A DNA stretch of 64,000 bases from JAJECS01 sp965219705 (GCA_965219705.1 OZ244789.1:1240001-1304000), one strand, 5' to 3'. Shown: positions 49,042-58,454, counted from the stretch's first letter. Notes: generated from the sequence alone by a model not told the origin. Program-made: numbers and translations.

Positions 49042-51608
49042 CCTCCAGGCCCCCCGCGATCTCACCGGCCAGCCATTGGGCGGCCGAGTGGATCTGGGTG
49101 CGGGGGCCGGCGAAGCCGTATCACTGCTATATCTACACCCGCCGCAACTTCGAGCTTGAGGCGCCGCCGGAGACGGCCACGCTGCACGTCACCGCGTCGG
49201 ACCGCTATGTCCTGTTCGTCAACGGCGCGTACGTGGGGCGCGGACCGGCGCGCAGCGATCCGCGGCGCAAGAGCTACGACTCACACGACGTGGCGCGGCA
49301 TCTCGTCCCCGGACGCAATACGGTCGCCATCCGCGCCTATCACTTCGGAACGCCCAGAGGCGACGCGGGCGACGACACCGGCTGGGGCGTGTGGAGCGGC
49401 AACAGCTACACCGTCGGCGAACGGGCCGGCCTGTGGGCCCAACTCGACTTGACGCAGCCCGACGGCTCGAGCAAGACCATCGCCACCGACTCGACCTGGC
49501 GCGTCCGCCCGGCGAAGGCCTGGAACCGCGATGTCGGACTCATCAACAGGTTGGTGGGGAGCATCGAAATCTTCGATGCCGCCGCGGATCCAGCCGACTG
49601 GATGGCGCCAGAGTTCAACGACGCGTCGTGGGAGCCGGCCTTCACCGTCCCGCAGCGAGAGCGTGAGTGGTTCCTGCTCGAGGCCAGCGAGCTGCCCAGG
49701 ATGCGCGAGACCAAGACCTTTCCCACCCGTGTGGTCACGATGGGCGAAGTCATCGACATGGGCCGCGCGGGGCAGACGGACGTGCCCGAGCTGCTCTATC
49801 AGGAGATCCACTTCCCGCTCGAGCACGCTATCGCGGTTGACACGGACGCGCTGCTGCGGGGCGACGCCGCCGAGGCCGAGCTTCAGGGCCGCTTCGCCCG
49901 GCAGCACGGCGTGCGCACGCCATACGTCATTCTCGATTTCGGACGCCAGATATTCGGGTTTCCGCGGGTGCGCCTGCGCGCGGCCGGTGGCGCGATCCTC
50001 GACATGACCTACGGCCAGCAGCTCGTCAACGGGCGCATTCCGCCGGCGCAGCGCTACGGCGATCGCTACATCGCGCGCGACGGTTCCCAAACCTGGGAGG
50101 TGGCGGAATACCGCCAGTTTCGCTATCTCCACATCACCGTCCGCAGTCTCTACGACCCGGTGTGGCTCCAGTCCGTCTCCGTCGACGCCTATACCTATCC
50201 CGCCGAGCCCCGCGGCGCCTTCGAGTGCTCGGACCCGCTGTTGAATCAGCTCTGGCAGGCCTGCGTCGACACCACCTACCTCAACATGGAAGACACGATG
50301 GTTCACGAGAGCTACCGAGAGCGCTCCGTCTGGGCCACGGGTGACGGCAGCGCCGGTTTCAACGTGGTGCTCGCGGCCTACGGCGGGCTGCCGCTCGCCG
50401 ACCGGTTCCTACGGATGTGGCCCCTCAGCGACCGTGGCGACGGCATGATGAAAATCGCCTATCCGCCCGACATCGCGACGCGGCATATCCACGGGCAGTT
50501 CCTGCTGCAGTGGAGCACGCGCGTGCGCGAGCACTACGAATTCACGGGCCGGCGCTGGGTGCTCGAAGACCTCTATCCCAGCGTCCCGCGGCAGATCGAC
50601 TGGTTCGAGCCCTACCGCGACGCCGACGGCCTGCTGCGCGAGCTGCCCGGCTGGAACATGGTCGACTGGACGCCCATCGACTTTCGCGGCGCCACGTTCA
50701 TCACCAACGCCTTCTACGTCGAGGGCCTGGAGGACGCCGCCTGGCTCGCCGATCAGATGGACGCCGAGGCGGACGCCCAACGCTGGCGCGCGATTGCCCT
50801 TGAGGTTCGCAATGCCCTCCAGCGCGTCTACTGGAACGAGGACGTTGGGCTGTTCGAGGACGCACATTTCCGTGGCGGCCTCACCGGCGTCGTGAGCGAG
50901 CTGGCCAATGCCATGGCCCTGCGCAACGGCGTGGCGACCGAGGCCCAGGCGGAGCGCATTGCCCAACGGCTGGCCGACGACGATCCGCGGCTGGCGCAGT
51001 CCACGCCGCTCACCTTCGGCTACGTGGCCGACGGCTTGCTCCGGCGCGGTTTCACGCGCGCCGCGCTTGCCATGATCCGGCGGCGCTTCCGCCACATGCT
51101 CGCCGCTACGGACAACCCCACGATCTGGGAGCTTTGGTGGCCTTTCACCGGCGGCTATCCCATCTACGACGACGCCGGCCATGCGCTGCGAGAGCGTGAG
51201 CATCGCCTGCGTCCGGCCAACGTCCGCAGTCTGGCGCACACCGGCGGCGTGCTCATCGGCTACATCCTCGCCACCCGTGTGCTGGGCATCCGTCCCACGG
51301 GTCCGGGGTTCAGCAGCTGCACGGTTCACCCGCGGCTCGGTGACCTCGAGTTCGCCCGCGGAACCATGCCGACGCCCAGCGGCGATCTCCACGCGACTTG
51401 CCGCAAGGCCGACGATGGCGTGCGCCTGACGCTTGACGTCCCGGACGGCATCGCCGTCGATGCCGTGCTGGAGCGCGCGCGCGGCGCGCCCCAGGTGCTG
51501 GAATGCGACGGCGCCCCGGTCGATGTTGGCGGCGAGGAAGCATCCGCGGCGACCGTCCAGGTGCGCGTGGCATCCGGAACCCACGACGTCGTCCTGCGAG
51601 GAGCGTGA
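49038..51608 (+). CDS. GH78 alpha-L-rhamnosidase-like protein
   Basis: The 856-residue protein has the multidomain layout of bacterial GH78: N-terminal beta-sandwich domains (WIWVRGPAKPYHCYIYTRR; RYVLFVNGAYVGRGPARSD), a middle domain, and the (alpha/alpha)6 barrel with VHESYRERSVWATGDGS carrying the acidic residues near residues 420-436. A C-terminal beta domain follows. GH78 enzymes release terminal rhamnose from glycans and glycosides. There is no signal peptide, so the substrate is probably imported. The ATG overlaps the MBL gene's stop and the next gene starts one base after this stop, forming a tight three-gene operon. Confidence 0.85.
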   Translation: MTSRPPAISPASHWAAEWIWVRGPAKPYHCYIYTRRNFELEAPPETATLHVTASDRYVLFVNGAYVGRGPARSDPRRKSYDSHDVARHLVPGRNTVAIRAYHFGTPRGDAGDDTGWGVWSGNSYTVGERAGLWAQLDLTQPDGSSKTIATDSTWRVRPAKAWNRDVGLINRLVGSIEIFDAAADPADWMAPEFNDASWEPAFTVPQREREWFLLEASELPRMRETKTFPTRVVTMGEVIDMGRAGQTDVPELLYQEIHFPLEHAIAVDTDALLRGDAAEAELQGRFARQHGVRTPYVILDFGRQIFGFPRVRLRAAGGAILDMTYGQQLVNGRIPPAQRYGDRYIARDGSQTWEVAEYRQFRYLHITVRSLYDPVWLQSVSVDAYTYPAEPRGAFECSDPLLNQLWQACVDTTYLNMEDTMVHESYRERSVWATGDGSAGFNVVLAAYGGLPLADRFLRMWPLSDRGDGMMKIAYPPDIATRHIHGQFLLQWSTRVREHYEFTGRRWVLEDLYPSVPRQIDWFEPYRDADGLLRELPGWNMVDWTPIDFRGATFITNAFYVEGLEDAAWLADQMDAEADAQRWRAIALEVRNALQRVYWNEDVGLFEDAHFRGGLTGVVSELANAMALRNGVATEAQAERIAQRLADDDPRLAQSTPLTFGYVADGLLRRGFTRAALAMIRRRFRHMLAATDNPTIWELWWPFTGGYPIYDDAGHALREREHRLRPANVRSLAHTGGVLIGYILATRVLGIRPTGPGFSSCTVHPRLGDLEFARGTMPTPSGDLHATCRKADDGVRLTLDVPDGIAVDAVLERARGAPQVLECDGAPVDVGGEEASAATVQVRVASGTHDVVLRGA

Positions 51609-51609
51609 C

Positions 51610-53289
51610 ATGAGCGACAACTGGCGATCTCTTTCCCTAACCACCGGCGACCCCTGGTCGTTCACCACCGCGCCCTGGATCGAAGAGGAACCGGGCGTCG
51701 TGACCAGCCCGCCGCAGCCGGCGGACGACAGCCTGGCGATATCCACGGCGGCCGCCTACCGCGACTTCGAGGCGGAGTTCGACTTCCGCTGGGATATTCA
51801 GGGGTCCGACAGCGGCTTCGTCTTTCGGGGACGCCACGCGCGGCACTACTACCTGGTGCACTTTCCCTGCACCGGGCAGCAGTTCCGCGGCGCTCATTTC
51901 TGGGCCGCCATATCCAAGGTGGACGCGTCGGGCTGGGCGCGCGTGCTGCGCACCGAGATCGTGCCCGGCATCCCCAGCGAGATCGGTCTGTGGCACCACG
52001 CGCGGCTCCTGGTGCGCGGTCCCGAGATACGGCTCTGGGTGGACGGCCGTGCCTTCCCGGTCGTCACCGACGACGCCTACGACGAGCCCGGATACGTTGG
52101 CCTAGAGACCTACAACGGGCGGGATCCGGCCGAGGTCAAGGAGTACTTCGGCGATGGCCGCGCGCGCGTCGGCTCGGGCAACAGCTTTCGCAACGTTCGC
52201 ATTCGCGGCGCGGCGGCGCCCGCGCCGCCCTGGGATTCAGCCGTCGACCCGGGACCGGGTTGGCAGCATCTGGTCCCCGACTCGGCGCACGGCGACTATC
52301 AGTACGTCTCGAGCCTGGTGCGCCTGGCCTCGGGCGAGGTGCTCCTCTGCGTGGTGGCCTCGGACGCACACACCTCAGGCACGCGGACCGTCCTGCTGCT
52401 GCGCTCGCAGGACGCCGGCCGGACCTGGACCGAACCCGATGTGATGCCCGACGAGTTGCACGGCGTCGCGTTGCACCCGCTCGACGGCGACCGCGTCGCC
52501 GGCTTCCTGATGCAGCACGACCCGCCCTTCGAACTGTCGCGGATCGAGTCCTCCGACGCCGGCCGAACCTGGAGCGCGCCCGTGAGCATCGGTCGCGTGC
52601 CGTTCGACGACGAGCTCGATGTCGCGCATGCGTATCTGTCGAAGGTCGTCCCGCTGCGCGACGGCACCCTGCTGCGCTTCGGCTACACCGTGGCCGCCGG
52701 ACCCAGCATGCATGGCGGCGTGACTCGGGACGGCTGGCGCTACGTCGGCGCTCCCGCGCCGGGATCGTTCAGCTACTGCGTGCGGTCCACGGATGAGGGG
52801 CGCAGCTGGTCGCCACCGATTCGCGTGGACGGCCCGAACCCGCGGCCCGACATGCTGGTTAATGCCCGCGAGACAGCCTCGGAGACTTCCGCCTGCGAAG
52901 TGGCGCCCAATCGCATCCTGGCGTTAATTCGACCGGAGACCTCCCCGTGGATGTGGGAAATGTGGTCGACCGACGGCGGACTTACCTGGGGACCGGCGGC
53001 GCGCGGGCATTTCCCCATGTATGCCTGCACCGACGCCATGACCGCCACGGCGAACGGTGCAATGATCATCGCCGGTAGGCATCCGGGCATCGGCGCGCAG
53101 TTGAGTCTGGACGGCGGCCTCAGCTGGCAGGCCACCCGCATCGACACGCCGTTCTATGCCAATGGCGCCACGGTGGAGGTCGAGCCGGACGTGGTGCTCT
53201 ACGTCTACGACGGCAAGTACTCCGATGCCCGTGTCCGCGCTCAGCTGCTGCGCGTGACTTCCCGCGGCCTCGAGCCCGTGAGCGCCTAG
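51610..53289 (+). CDS. Sialidase-like BNR-repeat protein with N-terminal laminin-G/GH-type domain
   Basis: This protein of 559 residues starts one base after the GH78 stop. Residues about 1-200 form a concanavalin-like sandwich (FRWDIQGSDSGFVFRGRHAR; LWHHARLLVRGPEIRLWVDG) as in 3-keto-glycoside hydrolase-like domains. The rest is a six-bladed propeller with five Asp-box motifs (SQDAGRTW, SSDAGRTW, STDEGRSW, STDGGLTW, SLDGGLSW). Propellers of this type include exo-sialidases and related glycosidases. Arg-triad residues cannot be assigned by eye, so the actual activity is uncertain. Context indicates a glycan catabolic role with the upstream rhamnosidase. Confidence 0.8.
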   Translation: MSDNWRSLSLTTGDPWSFTTAPWIEEEPGVVTSPPQPADDSLAISTAAAYRDFEAEFDFRWDIQGSDSGFVFRGRHARHYYLVHFPCTGQQFRGAHFWAAISKVDASGWARVLRTEIVPGIPSEIGLWHHARLLVRGPEIRLWVDGRAFPVVTDDAYDEPGYVGLETYNGRDPAEVKEYFGDGRARVGSGNSFRNVRIRGAAAPAPPWDSAVDPGPGWQHLVPDSAHGDYQYVSSLVRLASGEVLLCVVASDAHTSGTRTVLLLRSQDAGRTWTEPDVMPDELHGVALHPLDGDRVAGFLMQHDPPFELSRIESSDAGRTWSAPVSIGRVPFDDELDVAHAYLSKVVPLRDGTLLRFGYTVAAGPSMHGGVTRDGWRYVGAPAPGSFSYCVRSTDEGRSWSPPIRVDGPNPRPDMLVNARETASETSACEVAPNRILALIRPETSPWMWEMWSTDGGLTWGPAARGHFPMYACTDAMTATANGAMIIAGRHPGIGAQLSLDGGLSWQATRIDTPFYANGATVEVEPDVVLYVYDGKYSDARVRAQLLRVTSRGLEPVSA

Positions 53290-53329
53290 GGAACCTCTAA
53301 ACAAGCAGGAAGACCTTGGTCTCCACGTG

Positions 53330-53381
53330 CCCCAATCCGTTCGGTAGCCCCTTCGACAAGCTCAGGGCGAACGGATTGGGG
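53330..53381. terminator. Convergent-gene hairpin/dispersed inverted repeat
   Basis: Fourteen bases (ccccaatccgttcg, 53330-53343) pair perfectly with 53368-53381 across a 24-base loop. An outer pair aacaagc and gcttgtt widens it. It lies between the convergent sialidase and oxidoreductase genes and may act as a bidirectional terminator. The loop sequence also looks like a common dispersed repeat in other genomes. Confidence 0.6.
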
Positions 53382-53410
53382 CAGCGTCCATCGGCTTGTT
53401 CAGACCGTCG

Positions 53411-54400
53411 CTAGAGCCGGCCCACGACGGCTTTCGCCGCCGATCGATAGGCCGCATCGATCACCCGCTGGACCTCGAGGCCGACCTCTCCCGCTAGAAC
53501 ATGCCCGTCCGGGCGGGCCACACCGGCGGCGAAGTCTTCGATGAGCGGCAGGTCGTGCAGCGGCGGCGCCGGGTGCGTCTCCCGTCGCCGCTGTCCGTTC
53601 TGGGTCACGAAGATCTCGTCGCCGCGCGCATACGGCACGTTGACGTAGCCGTTCGTGCACCACACTTCGTAATCCCCGCGCGCCGGATCGATGCCCCAAA
53701 TCGACGACAGCGTGGCCTGCACCCCCGAGGCGTAGTTGACGATGAGCGACAGCACGTCTTCCACGTCGCCGGCAATGCGTCGCCGGTCGCTGAAGGCCGC
53801 CACCTGACGCGCGGGGCCGGCCAGCGAGTAAAAGGTCTGCAGGCGATGACTGCCCAGGTCCATCAGCGGACCGCCGCCGCCCGCGGCGCGCATGAGCCGC
53901 CACGACTTTGGATCGTCCAGCGGCGGGTTATACGACGACGACGCGTTGCCGTGCAGCGCCGTCAGTTCACCCAGCTCGCCCGAAGCCACCAGGTCGCGCA
54001 CGAAGGCATTGATGGGGATGAACTGGTGGTAGTACGCCACGCCCAACAGCGCGCCGCGCAGCTCGGCGCGCGCCACCATCGCCTCCGCCTCGGCCGCCGA
54101 TGCTGCCATCGGCTTCTCGACCAGGACGTGCAGCCCGCGGTCCAGCGCCGCCAGCGCCTGCGCGGCGTGCAGATGCACCGGCGTCGCCACGTAGACGGCG
54201 TCCAGCGGTGCCTGGCGCAGCATCTCGTCGAAGTCGGTGAAGGCCTGCGGTACGTCGAACGCTTGCCGATGATGTTCCAGTTGGACGGGATCGCGGCGGC
54301 AGATCGCCACCAGCTCGCTGGACGCGTGCGCGCGGATGGCCGGGGCCACGGCCTTCGCCGCGATGTCTCCGAAGCCGACGATCCCCCAGCGCAACATCAC
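53411..54400 (-). CDS. Gfo/Idh/MocA-family oxidoreductase
   Basis: The 329-residue protein has the N-terminal Rossmann motif WGIVGFGDIAAKAVAPAI and VYVATPVHLHAAQALAALD. The EKPMAASAAEA motif with the conserved Lys, and a C-terminal alpha/beta domain with NPPLDDPKSWR and GGGGPLMDLGSHRLQTF (active-site Asp and His), follow. The family oxidises or reduces sugars and inositols using NAD(P). It is convergent with the sialidase gene. It probably processes a sugar released by the neighbouring glycosidases. Confidence 0.9.
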   Translation of the reverse strand: MMLRWGIVGFGDIAAKAVAPAIRAHASSELVAICRRDPVQLEHHRQAFDVPQAFTDFDEMLRQAPLDAVYVATPVHLHAAQALAALDRGLHVLVEKPMAASAAEAEAMVARAELRGALLGVAYYHQFIPINAFVRDLVASGELGELTALHGNASSSYNPPLDDPKSWRLMRAAGGGGPLMDLGSHRLQTFYSLAGPARQVAAFSDRRRIAGDVEDVLSLIVNYASGVQATLSSIWGIDPARGDYEVWCTNGYVNVPYARGDEIFVTQNGQRRRETHPAPPLHDLPLIEDFAAGVARPDGHVLAGEVGLEVQRVIDAAYRSAAKAVVGRL

Positions 54401-54527
54401 TCGCTCCTCAGCGGCGCCTACCCCGGCGGCAGTCCGTCCCTAAGCTTGCAGTCCCTGCAGCCATCGGTGCGGGCCCACCCTGCGTCACGCCGGGTGCCCC
54501 ACGTCGTGCCGAGCGCCCCCGTTTGGC

Positions 54528-54550
54528 ATTCCGAGCGCAGCGAGGAATCT
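54528..54550. repeat. Partial copy of the long inverted repeat at 41870
   Basis: This sequence matches 41872-41895 at about 22 of 24 positions, including cattccga and gaggaatct. The second arm is missing here. It supports the view that the 41.9 kb element is dispersed. Confidence 0.55.
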
Positions 54551-54647
54551 CAGACGCGCGACCCCGGTGCCAGCATGAACGACGACCCGCCGGCGAACCG
54601 AAACGCTCGCACGAGGTCGGACGCCTTTGCCGCCGTGGCTGGCCGGG

Positions 54648-55070
54648 TCAAGCCCCGGCGCGGCTCCACATTCGCAGGCCAGCGGGGCCGACCACCAACA
54701 CGAACAGCGGGTCGATGAACGCCCACAACGTGCCGTTGTCTTGGCCGCTGAAGACGCCGAACCAGTTCCAGAAGTACCAGAGGAACAGCCCCAGCGCCGC
54801 GTAGAAGACAATGTTCACTTCCAGGGAGCCGCGCACGTCCGACGCCCCGCCCTCGTCGGCGTCCATGCGCCGCTTCCGCATGAAACTCCCGACCAAGACG
54901 ATCACCACGCTCACGGCCATGAACCAATTCATGATCTCCCACGCGGTGAACGGCTCGTCGCCGCCCGGGTGATACAGCGGCGTGATGATGAAGTGCACCC
55001 CAACGGCCACGGCCAGGATTACCTGATAGGCCGCGACGATCCGTAACGCGATAGATGCCGGCACCGCCAT
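54648..55070 (-). CDS. Small four-helix membrane protein of unknown function
   Basis: From ATG 55070 the 140-residue product has about four membrane helices (LRIVAAYQVILAVAVGVHFI; IMNWFMAVSVVIVLVGSFM; NIVFYAALGLFLWYFWNWFG; FIDPLFVLVVGPAGL). A short charged loop (RKRRMDADEGG) lies between the second and third. The frame runs further upstream but that part is low-complexity. I do not recognise the family. It lies between the Gfo/Idh/MocA gene and the thioredoxin-like lipoprotein on the same strand. Confidence 0.6.
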   Translation of the reverse strand: MAVPASIALRIVAAYQVILAVAVGVHFIITPLYHPGGDEPFTAWEIMNWFMAVSVVIVLVGSFMRKRRMDADEGGASDVRGSLEVNIVFYAALGLFLWYFWNWFGVFSGQDNGTLWAFIDPLFVLVVGPAGLRMWSRAGA

Positions 55071-55230
55071 CCTCCCAGCTGCGCACGAGTGCCGCGGCGC
55101 CTGATGCCCAAGGTCTCCAGGCCGATACCGCAGCGTGCGCCTGCGCTGCCAAATGTAGTGGATGACGTGCAGCCTGTCTCGCTGCGCATCCGTCGTGCCG
55201 CACACCCCGCAGGGGCTGCGTGAGGTTTGG

Positions 55231-55252
55231 TAGCGGCGGTTCGCGAACCGCC
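55231..55252. repeat. Dispersed palindrome, copy 4
   Basis: The core ggcggttcgcgaaccgcc is a perfect palindrome identical to the core of the copy at 23355. It lies downstream of the thioredoxin-like gene. Confidence 0.7.
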
Positions 55253-55306
55253 CGGCCCAGCTCGGAGTCGAGTTGTCCGGGGCTTGCGGTCGGGTCGCCG
55301 CCCCGG

Positions 55307-55909
55307 CTAGCGAAGCCCTTTGAACAATACCGTCAGCTGGGACTGTCCGATCGCGCCGCCGATGCGGAGGGCGACGGTGCCGTCGGCGTTGATGAACACC
55401 CAGGTTGGAAATGAGGTGAGGCCAAACGCGCGCAGCACGCTGTCGTTCGTGTCCACCAGCACGGGCGGCGTCCACCCCTCGCGCTCGAGCCACGCGTCCG
55501 GCGGATAGTTCGACCGGCCCTCGTCGATCGCGGTGGCCACGCCATAGAGGTCGACGCCTTCGGGCTTGCCGCCGCTATTGACCCAGGCTTGGACTTCGGG
55601 AACCTCATCCTGGCAGTGCGAGCACCAGTGAGCCAGGAAGACGAGCACCTTCATCCGTCCGTCGTCGACAATGGCGACGCCGCGGCCGTCAAAGTCGCTG
55701 CCGCGCACCTGTGGTGCAGGCCGGCCGAGCGCGCTGTCGGGACCTGAGGGCACATAGCCCGGCAACGCGTCGCCCGTGATTTCCGGGTCCCCCACCGTCG
55801 CCGTGCCAGCGTCGTCGCCCGGCTCCCCGCAGGCTGCCATGAGGCAGATGAGGCCGACCACGAGCGCAAGGCCGCCCAGCCTTGCGATTCGAGAAACCCG
55901 AGTCTTCAT
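55307..55909 (-). CDS. TlpA-like thioredoxin lipoprotein
   Basis: The 200-residue protein has a lipoprotein signal (VVGLICLMAAC, lipidated Cys27) followed by a Gly/Asp-rich linker. A thioredoxin/TlpA domain has the redox motif HWCSHCQDE near residues 94-102, a later Gly-Leu-x-x-x-Pro-Thr turn (GLTSFPTWVFINADG), and an acidic segment. It should reduce disulfides at the outer face of the cytoplasmic membrane, for example in cytochrome maturation. It is monocistronic. Confidence 0.88.
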   Translation of the reverse strand: MKTRVSRIARLGGLALVVGLICLMAACGEPGDDAGTATVGDPEITGDALPGYVPSGPDSALGRPAPQVRGSDFDGRGVAIVDDGRMKVLVFLAHWCSHCQDEVPEVQAWVNSGGKPEGVDLYGVATAIDEGRSNYPPDAWLEREGWTPPVLVDTNDSVLRAFGLTSFPTWVFINADGTVALRIGGAIGQSQLTVLFKGLR

Positions 55910-56273
55910 GGCGGCGTGCCCCGCACCAAGCTAAGCACCGCTCATAGTAGGCCAAGGGCGCCGCCGCCCATGTGAGCAGAAAGCGACACGTCGGTTCCGT
56001 CATCCGCGCGAAGCGTGTCCCCGAGACGGCCGGGAGCGGAAGCCTGATTCCAGCTCGACCGCGGGCGAACCGAGCCCCGCAAGGCGGCGCTGCCCGCGGC
56101 GATGACCCGGCAAGAGCCAGTCCGTGCCAAGCCGGGCGCCCGCCATCAACGGTCGCCGAGGACGCACCAGCATGAATAACGGCCGTGCACTATGGGGTGA
56201 TCGTCAGGGATCGCATGAAGGTGACGGCCCAGCGTGCGGACAGCACCGGCCACCAATCGGTTCGCCTGAGCTG

Positions 56274-57773
56274 ATGAGCCCAGGCCAAGCCGCGATGCAT
56301 AGGCTCAGATCGATCGTGGGGCCCTGGCCGGCGCGCCCGCGGCTCCGGTCACGGCTGCTCGCGGTGTTCTTGGCGGTGCACGTGGCGCTCACCGTGCCGT
56401 CGGCCATTCTCCCGCTCGACTGGGACTTTCCCGAGCCTGGCTCTTGGTTCCGACAGCTGACCCTCGACAGCGAGGGCTCGCTGGCAAATCTGTATTCGGG
56501 AGTCCTTTGGGGGACGGTTGCCGCGCTGGCTGCGGCGCAGCTGTTCCGTTCGGCCATCCCCGTCAGAGGCCCGCGGTGGCTCTGGGCGCTCGGCTGGCTC
56601 AGCGCGGCGCTGTTCGCGGCGCTGGTTGCGTTCGAGGAGCTCGCCGATCTCAAGGACACGCTTGGGAGGTGGGAAACGCTCGATGCGTTGCTAGCGTCGT
56701 TGAACCTGGCGGACCTGCCGACCGAAGTCCGTTGGGCGGCCGTGGTCGCGCCGCTCACCGCTCCGCTGGCAGCGGCGGCGGGCTGGGTCCTGTACGCGTC
56801 GCTGCGCCGTCACCCGGGGCTGGCGCTGCTCACCGTGCTGGCGCTGGCGCTCGGGGTGGGCGCGGCCCTCCGCGACGGCTTCGGTGAACTCTACGGGACG
56901 ACGGGCACCTGGTTGCTGTTGCTCGAGGACGGGTCGGAGCTCATGGCCGGCGCCATCCTGGCCGTGGTCCTCGCCGAGGCGCTCGCGGCGCGTCACACGG
57001 CGGGCACTGACGACCGGGAACATCGCGGGCGACGCCATGGCCGTTGGGCGGCCCTCGGGGTGATGGTGGCCCTGCTGGGGGTGAGCATTCCCGCGCTGCT
57101 CGCGGAGTACGAATGGGAGGAAGTCGGATGGACGCGCCCAGTCTTCTACGCGGGCCCGGTCTCGCAGCTCGAGCAGCCGTTTCAGACGAACCTCGACCAG
57201 CTGACGCGGATCGACATGTGGAGCTGGGTCGATGGCGGGGACGAAACGAGCGCCACCGCGGAGGTTGTCGCGCGCTTGGTGCCACGCGACGGCGGACCGG
57301 CGATTTGGGGCCGGGCTGAGGTGCGCGGCCGCAAGCCCGCCCCTGCGATCAACGTCATCAACTTCGCGCCGATCCCCGATAGCCAAGGGAAACGCTACGA
57401 CCTGATTATCGTCAGCGAACCGTTCCCCCGCGTACACCTCGGGCTCACGGGCGACGGCGCAAGTCCCCTTGGCCAGGTCAGCGTCAACGGGGTGCCGCAC
57501 CGGCGCCAGCTCGCCATGAGCACCCATGCGCTCGCCACCGGCGGCGAAGTGATCCACGACCTTCTCACGCGTGACCGGCGACGCTTGTTTGTGATCGGCG
57601 ACATCGTTTCGACGGTGTTCCTGTGGGTGTTCGCCGTCGTGGCCGCGTGGCGCGGACTGTCGGGTTCGAAGCCACGATTCTGGCGCGGCTTTGTCTGGAG
57701 CGCCGCCCGAACGAGCGTGCTCACCACCGCGGGCATCGCGGCCATCGCCATCGTCCTGCTCCAGGTGTTTTAG
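56274..57773 (+). CDS. Unknown polytopic membrane protein, family copy C
   Basis: This 499-residue protein shows the same design as copies A and B: first helix RSRLLAVFLAVHVALTVPSA, acidic LDSEGSLANLYSGV, then FEELADLKD and EDGSELMAGAILAVVLAEA. The soluble beta domain contains FAPIPDSQGKRYDLIIV, and a C-terminal helix ends the protein. I chose ATG 56274 because it gives the same length as the other two copies, although the frame extends 150 bases upstream. Nothing in the neighbourhood (TlpA-like lipoprotein, restriction remnants) explains its function. Spread of three copies in one region suggests a lineage-specific expansion. Confidence 0.72.
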   Translation: MSPGQAAMHRLRSIVGPWPARPRLRSRLLAVFLAVHVALTVPSAILPLDWDFPEPGSWFRQLTLDSEGSLANLYSGVLWGTVAALAAAQLFRSAIPVRGPRWLWALGWLSAALFAALVAFEELADLKDTLGRWETLDALLASLNLADLPTEVRWAAVVAPLTAPLAAAAGWVLYASLRRHPGLALLTVLALALGVGAALRDGFGELYGTTGTWLLLLEDGSELMAGAILAVVLAEALAARHTAGTDDREHRGRRHGRWAALGVMVALLGVSIPALLAEYEWEEVGWTRPVFYAGPVSQLEQPFQTNLDQLTRIDMWSWVDGGDETSATAEVVARLVPRDGGPAIWGRAEVRGRKPAPAINVINFAPIPDSQGKRYDLIIVSEPFPRVHLGLTGDGASPLGQVSVNGVPHRRQLAMSTHALATGGEVIHDLLTRDRRRLFVIGDIVSTVFLWVFAVVAAWRGLSGSKPRFWRGFVWSAARTSVLTTAGIAAIAIVLLQVF

Positions 57774-58027
57774 GCCCCGCGCCGCACGTCTGACAGGGGC
57801 GGCGCGCACCCAAGGGCCTGGCAGGCCAACGGGGACTGTACTACGAACATTTAGGTTGGATGTTCGGCTCTAGGACATGGGCGCCGGTTGGATTGAGGTG
57901 GAATAGGGCTGAGCGATAACTAACCGGTTCTTGCGCTACGACGACCGCCACCGGAACTACGTCGCCGGCGCGTGGTGCGGTGTGCTGGCGGCCCGCTGGA
58001 GTTTTTGCAGGATAGTCATTGCGTAGT
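57774..58027. other. Gap with no convincing gene
   Basis: No open frame here has a good start or resembles a known family. The base composition becomes less GC-rich from about 57.8 kb onward, and this continues through the degraded restriction locus. The change suggests that the block was acquired separately. Confidence 0.4.
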
Positions 58028-58423
58028 TCAGCGGGTCCGTCTCGGCTCCCAGCCTTCCGGCTTCCAGCGCGGCCCTCTGTAGAGCACCCAACTTCCTAAA
58101 GATCGAATCCAAATCCATCGCGATCCGGCAAGGCATAGCGCAATCGCCAAGAGGACAGCTGCTGGCCCAAGAATCGCGCAAGTCGTCAATCCGACGAGTC
58201 GAAAGTCACGGGCAGATGGCGGGGGCGTACCTTGACGCTTCTTCGAAAAATGTAGTACAGGCTCTGGGGGAGGATGCTCTTCGGTGACGAACTGCACTGG
58301 ATTCCACGCGGCAGATCGCAGGACGTAATACGTTCCGTAGATTCCAATTGAGGCATGCAGAATCGCAGCCAGCAGGGCTTGCTGATAGAGCGCGATCCAA
58401 GACAAGCAGTCAGAACCTAGCAT
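58028..58423 (-). CDS. Small two-helix membrane protein of unknown function
   Basis: The 131-residue product begins at ATG 58423 behind an unusually strong GAGGAGG ribosome binding site, which supports it as a real gene. Two membrane helices are clear (ALYQQALLAAILHASIGIYG and VGLTTCAILGPAAVLLAIAL), with a hydrophilic loop between them and a basic tail. It lies just beyond the degraded restriction gene on the same strand. A smaller overlapping frame (57957-58118) has a weaker start and is not included. No family is recognised. Confidence 0.6.
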   Translation of the reverse strand: MLGSDCLSWIALYQQALLAAILHASIGIYGTYYVLRSAAWNPVQFVTEEHPPPEPVLHFSKKRQGTPPPSARDFRLVGLTTCAILGPAAVLLAIALCLAGSRWIWIRSLGSWVLYRGPRWKPEGWEPRRTR

Positions 58424-58454
58424 TGGCGATCCTCCTCATGGGCGAAAACAGGGC

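Noticed and set aside
57957..58118. Small overlapping frame (MDLDSIF...) on the minus strand
   Set aside because: It overlaps the 131-residue membrane gene, which has the far better ribosome binding site; kept out for lack of support.
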